From Diphasiastrum complanatum (lineage: Eukaryota; Streptophyta; Lycopodiopsida; Lycopodiales; Lycopodiaceae), in the NCBI GenBank assembly GCA_029204225.1, contig CM055104.1:48368451-48432450 (forward strand): DNA of 64,000 nucleotides. The letters are read 5' to 3'. Positions 21,181-40,986 of the stretch are shown here, piece by piece. The translations under genes and the position numbers were made by a program. The notes under the pieces are model-generated. The model ran no database searches. It was not told where the DNA came from and was given only the letters and a program-made list of their open reading frames with translations. The stretch's first letter is position 1. The number at the start of each line of letters is the position of its first letter.

Positions 21181-21445
21181 TTGAGAAATTGGGAATTGAG
21201 AAACTGAGATTCTGAGAAATTGAGATTATGAGAAACTGAGATTTTGCGAAATTAAGAAACTGAGATTCTGAGAAATTGAGATTATAAGAAACTGAGATTC
21301 ATGAGAAATTGAGATTATGAGAAACTGAGATTTTGAGAAATCGAGATTCTGTGAAATTGAGAAACTAAGAAATTGAGATTATGAGAAATTGAGATTTTGG
21401 GAACTTCAGATTCTGAGTAACTGAGATTCTGAGAAACTGAGATTT
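21181..21445 (+). repeat. Degenerate minisatellite of GAGAAATTGAGATTATGA type
   Basis: Roughly 15-18 head-to-tail variants of a 14-17-bp unit (GAGAAA[C/T]TGAGATT[C/A]T) fill 265 bp. The following stretch to about 21620 changes to a looser repeat of GTGAATA-TTGATT. No coding potential. Confidence 0.8.
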
Positions 21446-22364
21446 TCATCATGTGAATAGTGATTGTCAATATTGTGAATACTGATTGTGAACATTTTGA
21501 TTACTAATCATGAATACTGATGTGAAATTCCCAATATTGAGAAACATATATTATGAGATACGTGAATATTGTGAATAAGTGTTGTGAATATTGATCGTGA
21601 ATATTGATTTTGAATATTTTTAAAAACTAGAATATTCTACAACATAATCGTGATTAATATGAAATTTCGTAGATACAAATTATTATTGTTAAAACATGAT
21701 TATTCAAAATAAAGATTGCGCTTGCTAGTCGTCGTTACTTGTGGTAAATGCGAAGAGAAAAAACTTTTGAGTAGCACAAACAATAAGATCCTAAAAAGGC
21801 CTTCTTTGTCGACGAATTCAAAGACAAAGAATAAATTTTCTAGAAAATCTGATGAAAGTAACAAATTGACTTTGATACAATCTCAGATCCCACAACATGC
21901 ATGTTTCAATTTCTCGAATTGTTGTTGTTGAATCAATTTCACAATGATATACTACTAACCTATAATTCATGCATTTGCAAAACCAAAAGAAACAAAAGCT
22001 GTCACATTGTATTGGCAATTGATTTGTCGTTGTTGGCAAGAAGTTTTATGTATGTTTCGAATGATTTGATTTTATCATAAATCACTGTAACTGCCACTGT
22101 TGCTACCAATGCAAGCTCGTTTCTTCCAAGATTTTGTTATATGATATTTTCGCAATATTCACAAAACTTTAGAACACTGATCTCAGTTTAAAACTCCAAG
22201 TAAGTGCTAAATTGTGGTAGTTTTCTAATCGTTGTAGATGGTTGCAAAGCGAGACTATAATTTGAGCTTCCTCCTTCGCCCCTTAAATTTTTTTCAACAA
22301 CTGCAAAAACTCTTGTTGCAACACAAAAAAAACTAGCAAATCTGTATATTTGTAAAGATAATTT

Positions 22365-23160
22365 TTGTCAATAGACAATGTGATTGTGTCGTCCCCACTT
22401 TCATCGGTCAAATCAAATTTTAAATACTTTTCGTATGTGGTTGTACTATTCCAATTTCCCATACTTTGCCCAAATGTTCTAACTTATATAGCACTATCAA
22501 GAATCAAGGACATTGATAATTTGTACATCCTACAACCACTACAAGCAGAATACTTCATCGTTGACAAAAGAGTGAAACAAGAAATGCAAAGACTACAAAA
22601 CACAGTTGCTTGGAAACTCGTTGTTCTTGACATTAACCATTATGTAAACACACACCTCATCATACATTCTTTGAACACGGTATCCTTACAAAAATACCAC
22701 GATGACCTAAAATCAACCAACCACTTGATGAATTCAGATATACTTTGCTTACAAGAAACACGCCAAAAACACACAAGCAACTACTTTCCAAACATATTTC
22801 AAAGCTACAATAACTTCTCCTTTGCCGGAAATGCAATATTTTACAAGTCGACACAATCACTCGACAATGCCACAACATTCAACACCAATGACATTGAAGT
22901 TACACATGCGATATTCAACAGAGGCACACGATTCCACATGCACAGAATAGCTACGTACAGGCATCCAAAAGCACGCATCAAATCACTACTACATATTCTC
23001 CACAACACGTGCTACAAACAATAACTACAAATGCTCCAACGACAATAATAGGCAACTTGAACATTGATATTATAAAACACAACTCAACTGCAGAATCACT
23101 TCATGAATTCATAGCCAACCATGGACTACAAATACTTATCCATTTCATGGACTAAATTCA
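22365..23160 (+). pseudogene. Helentron-type Helitron fragment: PIF1 helicase end plus EEP endonuclease
   Basis: The reading starts SIDNVIVSSP and soon gives LTYIALSRIKDIDNLYIL, the conserved C-terminal motif of PIF1-family helicases (T-Y-V-A-L-S-R-v-k). After about 75 residues it becomes LNTVSLQKYHDDLKS and SDILCLQETRQKH, the N-terminal strand and catalytic Glu (QET) of the endonuclease/exonuclease/phosphatase fold. A later stretch near 23054-23155, in another frame, reads NLNIDIIKHNSTAESLHEF, the family's GDFN-like segment. Helicase followed by endonuclease is the order in Helentron (Helitron2) RepHel proteins. The Rep domain and most of the helicase are missing upstream, and the endonuclease is interrupted by stops after 23024. 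It is a dead internal fragment. Typical Helitron ends were not found. Confidence 0.7.
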
Positions 23161-25600
23161 AAACAAACCAACTATGACCATGTTCAACAAAATATATACA
23201 ATGACATCAAATATAACCTACCTTGATTTTCATTCTATGATACGAATCTAAATCATGTTAAATATGATAATTACCAAATCCCATAACTCTTAACCAAGAC
23301 ATAAACCAACTGTAAATCTTATCAATTTCTCAAAACATTAATTACCAAACAATAATTACCATATTTCAAAATCATTAAATACACTAATTACACAAAATAA
23401 TTTACCTATGATCTTCAACAAATCATGGAATCAACATCCACCTCTAAAGAATAACTTTGTACAAAACTTACAATAAATTGACTTTTAAAATCAATAACAA
23501 ATATTATAAATATCATCCAACATTCAAATGATAATTAAAAAAAAATTACAACAACATAAAATCAAAATTTACAAACTACAAAATAATTACACAAACTAAT
23601 GTATCAAATGAATATAAAAACACTTTCACCCAATCATAAAATTTAAAGATTAATGCTATTATATATGATATGGAAAGGCCTTTGTAGTACAATACCACAT
23701 CGCACTTGTTAACATTAGGAAGAAGAGTAGATAGTTTATTTTATTTTAGACATCAATATGTTATGAAGCATGGTCACTACTATAGAGCTATTATGTCTAT
23801 TTTTCACCTAATTAAATGACATTATGAATTGACTTTGTAGAAAAAGTGGACATATTAGGTTATCCACAATTTTCTAAAGGTCAAGAAGTCCTAAACAATT
23901 ACACCAATGCCCATACAACCAAATTGGGATCTAGAATTCCATGTACATAGAAGGACATCACCTGATACCACATGTACTATGCTATGCAACAAAGAGAGTA
24001 TTAACAAAATCATTGTGCAAACTTTGTTATTCAAAACATCATGAAGGCATAATAGGGTTATAGTGAAAAGTCCAATGTCACCATTACTTCCTGACCAATC
24101 CCTCTTCAGTTCATCGAAAAACCTATCCCTTGTTGTACATGGTCAAGACACCTTGTGTGACATGAGCCCCATCACTTTTGATGACAATAGGAGATTTCAA
24201 TGTTTATATACTAGAGTCAAGAGGTGAGCACACTCTCTTAGTTTTAAAAAAATAGCATTGAGATAAATATGGCTAGGGATTTGAAGTAATACTAATTTGA
24301 CCAAAAGGTTTCATATGAACTTTAATTAACTACTGTAGAGAATTTGAGAAAAAAGGCACAACGAAGCTTTTACCTATAAATGCAAAGATAATGCGATGCA
24401 CCAAGAAGATAAAATATATACAAAGAAGCATCCTTCCATCTCTCAATTTCTCTTTTTATTTATTTATTTGTTGAAGCTTTGTGATAAGGTCGGTGATGGT
24501 AAGAATGTATAAGATTTTGGTCCATTGTCATGTTATCATGTTTTGCAAGTTCATGCTTAAGGAGGAGAATTGAAAACTTAGTTCCATCTCCCTTTTGGGA
24601 GAAACATACTTCCAAGTTTATGTATTCTTTTTTATAGAGATCTTTAGCTTTGTCCAAAATCATCAATTTTTGTTTGAGTCAAGTGTATAAAATTCTATTT
24701 AGTAGCTCTTTTCTCATATATAATTAGCTTTCATTTTGTAGTCATGTTGCATGTGTTCAATCTTATCCCAATAGTTCATGTTCTTCTAAAGCTTCTTGAG
24801 ATGAGCTAGACATTACTATTTTGTTGTTTTTTTCTTCTCCATCTTTTGTCATCCTAATCTAGTGAATATTATGTGTCATATTCTAGATAATTGTAATATG
24901 TTGTTCACATTTGTATGTCATCTATCTTATTTCATCTTGAAGTAATTAGGCAATGATGTTTTCTAGCATCAATTCATGGAGATGGCTATTCAGTACATTG
25001 AATAGAATCTTGTTGAATGTGAGCATTAGAGAAACTTAGAGCCCGACGAGGGCCTCTGAAAAAGATGTTTTTTTAATTTTTTTTCTCATTTTTGTAGCCA
25101 TGTGGACCAATAGAAACCTTGATATTAGGCTTCTACGAAACATAGCTTTTCTCAGATATAAATAAAATAAAAACTTTTTGAATATATAAATGTTTCGTTG
25201 GGCAGCATGTGGAAATGCTATTGGATGTTGAGGCCTGCCCTTTCAGCTGACAGATGGTTGGATTGAGAAAATCGATGTAACATTAATGTAATTAGATTGT
25301 CAAATCATGGTTTACATGGTTAACTAGAGTTAACTCGTAGCGTCAAATAGTTCAGTGTTTCAAATTTTTGCTTACACATATTTTCAGATTCATGGCTTTT
25401 CGCCTACACATATTCTCAGATTCATAGTTCAGTGATTCAAATTTTGGCCTGCACATAACGAATGGCGCCATCAAGGAAGCCGTGCTCCTCAATCGACTCT
25501 GTGATTTTCTTCAATGAGAAAGATGACAATGGATTATGGGTGCCAAAAAAATATTTATAAAACTCTTGGGTTCTGATGCATCATGAAGAAACTCTTAGTT
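23161..25600. other. AT-rich unassigned region
   Basis: Strongly A/T-rich, with A-rich plus-strand sequence from about 23250 to 23660. No gene, repeat array or element ends recognised. Confidence 0.5.
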
Positions 25601-25840
25601 TCTATCTTTCAAAGCCTTAACATTTTTCCTTAGTTTTTCCTTTGCTGTTTTTTGCGACTGTGCATTTTGAACTATATTTCGCACAGTGTGCATTTTTGAA
25701 CTATTTTGTCGCACAGTGCGCATTTTTGGGTCATGAGGAAAATTCGTCCCTAGGTCTAAAACACTTAGAAAATAATTTTGAGAACTTTTCCCGACACTCG
25801 CATTTTTGCGAAAAAGACAACATTGTCGGAAAAAGTGATT

Positions 25841-25980
25841 GTCGCCAAAATGCCTTAAAACCTTTTTAAGACTACTGTCGGGTTTTTCGCCTTCCGAAAA
25901 AAGCGACATTGTCGCCAAAATGCCTTAAAACCTTTCTAGGACTATTGTCGGGTTTTTCGCCTTTCGGGAAAAAGCGACAC
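25841..25980 (+). repeat. Two-copy 70-bp tandem repeat
   Basis: Units 25841-25910 and 25911-25980 both begin GTCGCCAAAATGCCTTAAAA and contain GTCGGGTTTTTCGCCTT. Related words (GCGACA, TTTTTCGC) continue on both sides between 25640 and 26050, suggesting an older, wider array. Confidence 0.85.
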
Positions 25981-27571
25981 TTGCCCTTAGAAAAGGGACA
26001 CTTACCTTTAAAAAGGCGACTGTCCTTAAAAGAGTCCTTAAGCAAAAGTGTTAGGGCCATTTTCGGTAGGGGATTGGTCCAGCCAAAAAGTCCTAAAAAA
26101 GTCAAGGGGCACTACCACCAATGGTGGTTATGCCTTACGTGAGTAACGGAAGTCCTCGCCACATCCAATCTTGGGGGCTTCCTCTGTTACCCATGCTCCC
26201 GAGCCAATGAGAGTTTTCCAAGCTCTTTGAAGTATGACTATAAGGAGGGGGTGCTAGCACTTTTGGTGCAATGATTCACTAACTTTCTAGAATTACGGTT
26301 CCGTAAAACTTCTGATCGCTAATTTGTGTTAGGGTCTCACTAATGTCTCTTTCCCCATTGAATTCGGCTTACGGTTAGTAAAAAATCTTACATGGGCTTG
26401 AAACCGATTTATTGCCTATGATGTGCTCGTGGGGTACGAGTTATACGCACCGCTTTGTTTGATAAGCGGTGGTGGTGTTTTTCAACCACAGATGGTGGAC
26501 GGCCCGCTCTGGTGTTTCACAGAGGTTGGGTGCTTCATAAATGACGAACAAACAATTCCAACTTGACGATTTCCACAATTTATCAATATCATGACGTATG
26601 TCAACTAGTTTATAGACCTACTAACAACCACATGCAGTTACTATGAAGGAAAGCCAGGCTCCACTACTAGCAATGTATGAAATGTATGATCTACTAATAG
26701 AAAGTTGTTTTAACTTTAAAATGAAGAAGCATAGTAAGTACAATTCAACTCATGAACCCATTGTTCCCCCAGTTACCTTAGTGTGAGCATAGGTGACCTA
26801 AATTCGTCGAAACCCTAGTCATGAATGCCACAAAGTCCCATATTGTCTTTGTAGTCTTGCCTTCTGGAATGCCAGGGATAGCAAGTTGGAATTACAGGTC
26901 CAATCATCCTCTGTCAACGATGGACAGGTGCTTGAATGCTTGGTTGCAGAGGTGCGATTGATCTGCCACATATATGCCTCTATTTTGCTATCACAGAAGT
27001 ACGGAATGAGTTGCAAAAATGCGATTGATAGTCCATGGAATTCTGCCCTTCCAATGAACGATTGAATGCTGTCACAAAAATCAACGAATAGTGGCCACAG
27101 AAATGCGAATGTTTGTTATAGAAACCAACGATTGAAGGCTTTACAGAAAAGTGTGATTGGCTGTTTTAGAAATGTGTCAAATCACTAGCATTGCGACTGT
27201 ATTATCAGAAAAGGGTGAGCTATAATTGTGTGCATCGATGGACAGGCCACAGTAGGTAGGGCTCAACAGATGTAGGCAGTGACCAGGTAGGGTCGTGGAC
27301 ATGCCATAGATCACAGGAATGGGCTGCTCAGGCAGCGATGAACTGTTTGGCAGCAGTCCGCAGGCTCAGTAGGAGGCCACAACACCTGGAAAACGCAGGC
27401 AGCAGGGCAGCGAGGGCCAGGGAGGCAGCGAACTGTTGTGGGCCGCAACCAGACTGTTTGCTGCCTCTAGTGAGCGGTAGTCAGGCTGGAAAAAGACCAA
27501 CGAGGCTCTCCTCCAATGTGGCTCAGAAATGCCTATTGATTGGTACTGAGGCAGTGATGAAACAGGGCCTC
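25981..27571. other. Unassigned region with dispersed short motifs and a GC-richer patch
   Basis: No gene supported. From about 26930 to 27200 the word AAATGCGATTG and variants recur at irregular spacing (for example 27016-27026, 27105-27110, 27150-27158). From 27300 to 27560 the DNA is noticeably GC-rich with repeated GGCAGC. Origin unknown. Confidence 0.4.
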
Positions 27572-27887
27572 CATTATGGCATTTAAACCCAAGGGAGTTG
27601 GCTCAATTGGTTAGCTTGACATCCAAAGTTTCTTTGGTCTCAAGTTCGAGCCTTCCCTTGGAAACCAAGAAGCATTATGGCATTTAAGCCCAAAGGGGTT
27701 GGCCTAGTTGGTTAGCTTGGCATCCAAAGTTTCTTTGGTCCCAAGTTCGAGCCTCCTTTGGAAACCAAGAAGCATTATGGCATTTGAACCAACGGGGTTG
27801 GCTTAGTTGGTTAGCTTGACATCCAAAGTTTCTTTGGTCTTAGGTTCGAGCCTCCCCTTGGAAACCAAGAAGCATTATGGCATTTGG
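27572..27887 (+). repeat. Three tandem 100-bp units each containing a tRNA-like sequence
   Basis: Units start at 27572, 27673 and 27773 (101, 100 and 100 bp), with a partial fourth at 27873-27887; each begins CATTATGGCATTT. Each holds GTTGG[C/T]... TAGTTGGTTAGCTTG resembling an RNA polymerase III A box, and [AG]GTTCGAGCCT matching a B box (GGTTCGANNCC) some 45 bp later. A GGGG/CCCC pair brackets this in the third unit. Thus each unit contains a decayed tRNA or a tRNA-derived SINE head. No A-rich tail or target duplication was identified. Confidence 0.75.
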
Positions 27888-32365
<4,478 letters not shown>

Positions 32366-33200
32366 TATCAAGTTGACAAATGATATGAGAGATTGATATA
32401 TGGTATCGATCTTTAGTATCATTATATGAAAGTGATACCTAAAATCGATACACATATCGTTATTTCGTATGAATAAGTTAAATTTTACTTATGAACTAAA
32501 CATGGTTGATTTGTTTTAGTAACACATTTTTTGCAATGTTTCATATTTTTATATTCAACTCTCTAGAATATTCGACACAACTAGACATGTTAATCACTAT
32601 TTTGAAACTAAGTTTAGTTTCTCTTTTTTGTCACAACAAATCCACACAGAAGCTGAAATCTAGGGTCTCGGATGGATTTGTTACACCAAAAGTCACCCAT
32701 AAAAAATGTAGGACAGGTCACTCGGCTGTCACCATCAAAGGTCTCTATAGCCCGTGAACCTCTGCCGCCTAAGAGGACAACCGTAAAAGATGTTATTGAG
32801 GAAGAGGTGACTTTTCATTCATACGAGGTGTATTTGTGGTGTGTGATAGTAAAAGTTGACAAGCTTTGGATGGTGATGTCAAGGACAAAGGGGTCACATG
32901 ATTTCGGAGAACCAAAGCTGCTAGGATAGATCATGGATATCTACTATGATGAGGATGATGTTTCAAAGATACTATTTAAGACTGAGAATAAAGATACATT
33001 AAGGAAGCTATGTTTCTTGGATTCATTTTGTTGTGTGAAAAAATGTACCCATGTCTCGCTGAACAAGGAGATAGAGGAGTGCTTAGCAAAAGACTCAAAT
33101 CTGATTCATGTTTTTGCCAAGTATTTGACAACAAGCAAGCGAAAATAATGACCTGCACTTTTTCCCTTACCAGGCCACTCGCCGTTTTTCCACCAATTTG
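32366..33200 (+). pseudogene. Unrecognised protein-like remnant
   Basis: Between about 32672 and 33148 two readings lie in the same frame, separated by a single stop. The first contains PPKRTTVKDVIEEEV and YLWCVIVKVDKLWMVMSR; the second starts MDIYYDEDDVSKILFK and ends FAKYLTTSKRK. The composition (acidic and aromatic, spread over 150 codons) looks like former protein. I recognise no family. The first part loosely recalls a BAH-type module, but this is weak. Confidence 0.3.
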
Positions 33201-33269
33201 AAAGCCAAATCGGCGTCGCCTTCCGAAATGCACTCAGTCGTCAACTCCCAACAACGTGCCCAGTGGAAT

Positions 33270-34371
33270 GGTGAAATCACTTCTGGCGTACTCCGAACAC
33301 TTTCTCCGCTACAATGACTCTGTTTTGTTGTATCGTACTTGCAGGTACAGTCCGGGTGCCCTTCGTTTGGAGGTTATAGCCTTTCATTTGGGTCAAAATG
33401 GGCAAAGGACCTAAAAATAGGAAATTTTCTAGTTTTTGAACTGCTTCTTCACCTTGAAGAAACTTCACTCTTCACTTGTGAAGGGACCCAACTCCCATTT
33501 CAGTATAAAATTTTTTAATGAAGTTGAAGGCCAAAAAGCACTTCACTTCTTCAGGGCCTTGTTCAAAGCCCATCCAATGGCTGAACCAAATCTTGTGGTC
33601 CACGTTTCTCTCCCATCACAAGTTCTGGACCGTCGATGCATCTGACACCTCATCCAAAGGTCCAAACTGCATCTGGGCGTTGAACTGCGCTCCTACAATC
33701 GCTATGGCCTTCCAGATGCACAACACCGTTCACGTTGGGCGCGCGCGAGCTACCCGCTCTCTCTCACGGGTTCCTCCTTTCTTCCTACCAACTATGATTG
33801 CCAAGCATTGGATCTGATCTGGCTCGCTTACTAGCTCGCGGCTCCACACGGCCTCTTCAGACCTAATTCGCACTGCTAGGGCGCCCTCTTCTGAGTTTTT
33901 ACAGCTTGCAAAATGGATCAGTATAGAGAGAAATCTCTGCTTTTGTGCTTCCAAACCCCAGACCAGGGTTTTTCACACAAATTTGTTCTTGGCTTCCAAT
34001 TCACAATGTTATGACAGGCCTATCCTCTTCCTCTGAAGTTGCCCTACTGCTGGAAAGCTGATGCTTCAATCCGTTCATCAAACGGTATCTGATTGAATGC
34101 ACACTAACTGCAAACACCAAATAGCCTGCTTCGAAATTTCAAAATTTCGTTTTTTTGAGGTTCTGATTCAGCCGACAACCCTTGTCTCTGAATCCTCACA
34201 CAGTCTCAAGCTCACCAAGCTTCTATGTGCTAAACTCTCTACATCAATGTTTTTCCTTCCGTCTTCAACCCGTCGTAAACCCCGAACTCTCAGAAGACTG
34301 CTTTTCTCCCGAAACTCTCTTCAACGGCGACATTGTACTGTGTACACTCCCTGTACGGCTCTGATACCAAC
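33270..34371 (-). mobile_element. Copia 5' leader, minus strand (element E)
   Basis: Directly inside the LTR at 34372-34641 lies a plus-strand TGATACCAA (minus-strand TTGGTATCA primer site, 34363-34371). The leader then runs leftward to about 33270. A diverged second copy of this leader lies at 51796-52917 (shared blocks include TACAGTCCGGGTGCC and GGGACCCAACTCC). The gag expected beyond the leader is not found here. Truncated fossil. Confidence 0.65.
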
Positions 34372-34641
34372 TTAGAATTTGCTTTGCATAGGAACACAGA
34401 TCATGCTACAAAGTAACACCGACAGAAAACACTCTCCATAGCAAGCTCACATAGCAAGTGTATTTCTCAAAATGAAATTACACTGTACATATAGTTGTTC
34501 ACTCAAGCAACCCATGCATGACCCAGGTTGCCGTTGGCGGGACGCGTGTCCCGTCGACTTGCCTCGTAGCGAGGCCAACTGATCCTTATCCACTGATAGG
34601 ACCCACAGTACAGTAACACAGTGATTCTACTTTAATTCTAA
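34372..34641 (-). repeat. Copia LTR, 270 bp, minus orientation
   Basis: Bounded by TTAGAATT-like inverted ends; it acts as the 5' LTR of the minus-strand leader to its left. It is about 93 % like the plus-strand LTR at 46883-47152 by eye, and the same length. Confidence 0.85.
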
Positions 34642-34780
34642 CTCGAAGGACGAAGATGTCCCAAACGACAAAAGGATCTCGAAGGTCGAAGACACCCCAA
34701 AGTTCGAACACACCTCAAAGGTAGAACACACCTCGAAGATCAAAGATATCTCGAAGGACAAAGACACCCCAAAGTGTTGA
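34642..34780 (+). repeat. Minisatellite of CTCGAAGG-CGAAGACACCCCAAAG type
   Basis: About six variants of a 20-24-bp unit. The first part is the reverse complement of 47155-47215, which flanks the other 270-bp LTR. Confidence 0.7.
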
Positions 34781-35480
34781 AGATGAACCTTGAGCCGAAA
34801 CCAAAAGGCGGGCAAGTCAAGCTACCAGTTAGTAGCTCACGAGCGCGGAGTATTGTACTATCACGCTCAGCCACCAAAGGCAACATTATCAGAGGGTAGC
34901 TACCCAATTGATTAGCAAACTGTTGCTAAGTAATCTTGTAATTTCCTCTGATAACTAGAAAATAGAACAAAAAATAATGAGAGAGTAGCTAAGAAGTAGA
35001 AAATAGTGTTACCACACTGTTAGCATTAACAGCTATGCATGAAGAGTCTACCAACGAGCAGAACATATTAACTTCTGTAAGGGGAGCGACAAGCCGCCAA
35101 CGTGCGTGTGACACTGATCGACTCACTCAAAACAAAAGAAAAAGACAAATGCTCTTAGCTCTTCCATCTTTGATTGTCGTGTCGCCTTCACTGATTGAAT
35201 GTTTCGAAGTCTGTGATCTGTAGTCGTTTTCTTAGGATCTTGTGAAATTCCGCAAGCTAGCCAAATGTGCAGCACATAAAGGAGCAGACAAAAAGAACTG
35301 CCCCCAAACAGTCGAAACTCTACATGGTATCAAAGCGGATTGTCTAGGCAACACAATGTGGCTACAACGATCTAGACAAGAATAGCAATCAATCTTGATG
35401 GCACAAACTATCGAATATCACTGACTAATATAATGCAAGATGGTAGAGATTCATGGAGTGCCCCTATGGTTGATGATTTT
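34781..35480 (+). mobile_element. Possible copia 5' end: leader with primer site and gag start
   Basis: ATGGTATCAAAGC at about 35325-35337 resembles an initiator-Met tRNA primer site, and NLDGTNYRISLTNIMQD soon after resembles the N-terminus of copia Gag. The upstream 400 bp may be an LTR, but I could not fix its ends. Truncated fossil. Confidence 0.4.
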
Positions 35481-38700
<3,220 letters not shown>

Positions 38701-39517
38701 ATGTTGCTAGGAATAGAGCATTTAACTTAAAAGAGTATCTTGGGTACTTAGAACTGAGTTAAAGTCATTTTTTACCTTGATGGATTTCCTAGAGATTTTG
38801 GTAGGATGAATTGTTGTACCTTAGTTTTTTTTTTTTTAATTTTAAGTGTATTGGTACCAAGAAGCATTTATGACAGGTCTACAAGTAATTATGGATAGTC
38901 TTGGACTATAATCGTTTGGATTTTAAACTTTTGAACATTGATTTCCAATGTAAGATGACATTTCACCCAGAGATTCATGTAAATTAGGGCTACATGAAGG
39001 TGACATTATTAGATTGGAGAGAAACAGACCTAATAGGAAAATTTATCGCTTAGTGTACTTCTAAAGGTCAATATAGTACTTCAGCGCAGAGATAGATAAT
39101 ATGAGAATTATTCCATTTCTAAGCCTTAATTGATGTTGAAGTCAAACTAGGGGTTGATTTTCAAGGTAAATGTGAAAGTTAAAAGATTGATTTATTAGCT
39201 TTTGAACTTGATCTTCAAGATTGGTCGACTTCTCATCTAGTGAATCATGTAAATTTAGTTTATATGATGATGACCGTTGGATGTATTGAGGATTTTACCC
39301 ATTTGGAGGACTTATCGCTCAATGTACCTTTGGAACCTAAAAGAGTACGTAGAGCCAGAGATAAAGAATTGAGAAAATCGTTCTATCTCTGAGTGCTTGA
39401 TTAGGTTGGATGGTCAGATTGAGGATAATGATTCATGGGAAAGAATTAAAAGCATACACATGTGGATCTTTCCTAGTTTTCCGTTCTGAGGACAGAACTG
39501 GTTTAAGGGAGGAAAAA
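38701..39517 (+). mobile_element. 3' end of a Ty3/gypsy-like element
   Basis: Degenerate interior ending in GAGGACAGAACTGG and a purine tract TTTAAGGGAGGAAAAA directly before TGTTACG. This layout is typical of the 3' end of plant gypsy elements. No readable pol domain remains. Fossil with many breaks. Confidence 0.45.
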
Positions 39518-40000
39518 TGTTACGTCCATGTCCAGTATGTGGGATTTGGAATAATTCCTTACATGGATAGCCGGTCACTCCAGTGTATGTGGTTATTAGT
39601 TATGCCTCGTCATTTCGGGCTTGGCCGATAAAGTAATTAATAATCATATGAGGGCCCAGACCTATAATTGGACATAGGAGCACTTGCATGGTGTTTGACT
39701 ATTATAATGCAAGAATAGGAGGTCAATTGCTAATTCAGGTTGCCTGGAGATCCTAAGAAGAATATTCTCTCCTGTTGGAGAGAATATATACCATGGAAAC
39801 TTGCTCATCTCCCTATTGGATTTTTTTATCCTTGAAGCCAGGAGCCCCTCCTCTCTTGCATTCATTCACCATGGCATGGGGGTGAAGTGCTTAGGGTATT
39901 GACTAGCCATTTCCTGTTGGTTGGGTGGTTTTGCCCCACAGGTGTCCTATTGGTTGCATGCAACAGGATCTAGTCGGATCTTCACTAGGCGATCCTTATA
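39518..40000 (+). repeat. Gypsy-type LTR, plus orientation
   Basis: Starts TGTTACGTCC and ends near GGCGATCCTTATA. It is the reverse-orientation partner of 43106-43526, with long shared blocks such as GAGGGCCCAGACCTATAATT and CAACAGGATCTAGTCGGATC. Confidence 0.75.
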
Positions 40001-40185
40001 ATGATGATCAGACCAAACTACTCATCTTGGGAACAAGTGCTAAAAGACTATCCTCAGTCTAGTTCTTAGGAGGCCTTGAAGCAATTGTATATTGCCTTCA
40101 AGAATATTGTGAGTTTAAATGTTCTAGCTTTTAAATATGATATCATGCTCATGAATTCTTCCTTGGATAAGTTTGTGGTATCTAA

Positions 40186-40986
40186 AAATGTAGTTGATGA
40201 ATACAAGATGCACAAGCTTAATCCATCTCAGCAATCAAGAGGATAGTGGCTGAGAATCAAGATGATCTTGATTTTGAGGAGGAGCCTAATGAGGAGCTTG
40301 AACCAACAAGTCAACCTATCATGCCTAGAAGATCGTCAAGGGTAAGGATGGAGACAACAAGGCTCACATATCCAAGCAAGGGGAAGCAAGCAGAGGTTAA
40401 TCCATCGACTTCTTTTGCTCTTATGTCAAGTTATGATGAGCCTTCAAGAGTAGAAGATGCTTTGAGTTCAAAAGAATGGTACCAAGCTATGCTAGATGAG
40501 TATAATGCTTTGATCCTTGTTGATAGACCTTCTAATAATGTAATAGGATGTAAATGGGTGTTCAAACTCAAGCTAAATTCAGATGGAAGCATAAGCAAAC
40601 ACAAGGCAAGGTTAGTTTCCAAAGGATATGCCCAAGTGGAGGGCATAGATTATGTGGAGACCTTTGCACCCATGGCCAAGATGGTCACAATAAGCTTAAT
40701 TCTTGCTCTTGCCTCTCATTTTGGATGGATGCTTTGTCAAATGGATGTGTCAAATGCATTTCTTAATGGTTTCTTGGAAGAAGACATCTTTATGGAGCAG
40801 CCCCAAGGATTCATCAAGCTTGGGTTGGAGGACAAGGTTTGTCATCTACAAAGGAGCATCTATGGCTTGAAGCAAACCTCTAGGTCTTGGAATTCAAGAC
40901 TACATGACTATCTTGTTTCACTTGGTTTCTCTCAAAGTGAATATGATAGGATTCCAAAACCATACTTAATCATTGAAAGATACTAG
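40186..40986 (+). mobile_element. Copia reverse transcriptase fragment
   Basis: Linker before RT (RSSRVRMETTRLTYPSKGK), then RT N-terminal blocks: CKWVFKLKLNSDGSISKHKA, RLVSKGYAQVEGIDYVETFA, QMDVSNAFLNGFLEEDIFME and SIYGLKQTSRSW. Similarity ends before the YVDD block. It may be a displaced part of the family of elements A and D. Fossil. Confidence 0.85.

Noticed and set aside
22660-22878. Minus-strand reading opposite the Helentron fragment
   Set aside because: Shadow of the helicase-endonuclease reading on the plus strand.
27572-27887. Three functional tRNA genes
   Set aside because: The A and B boxes are visible but a proper cloverleaf with paired acceptor and anticodon stems could not be drawn; I call them tRNA-derived only.
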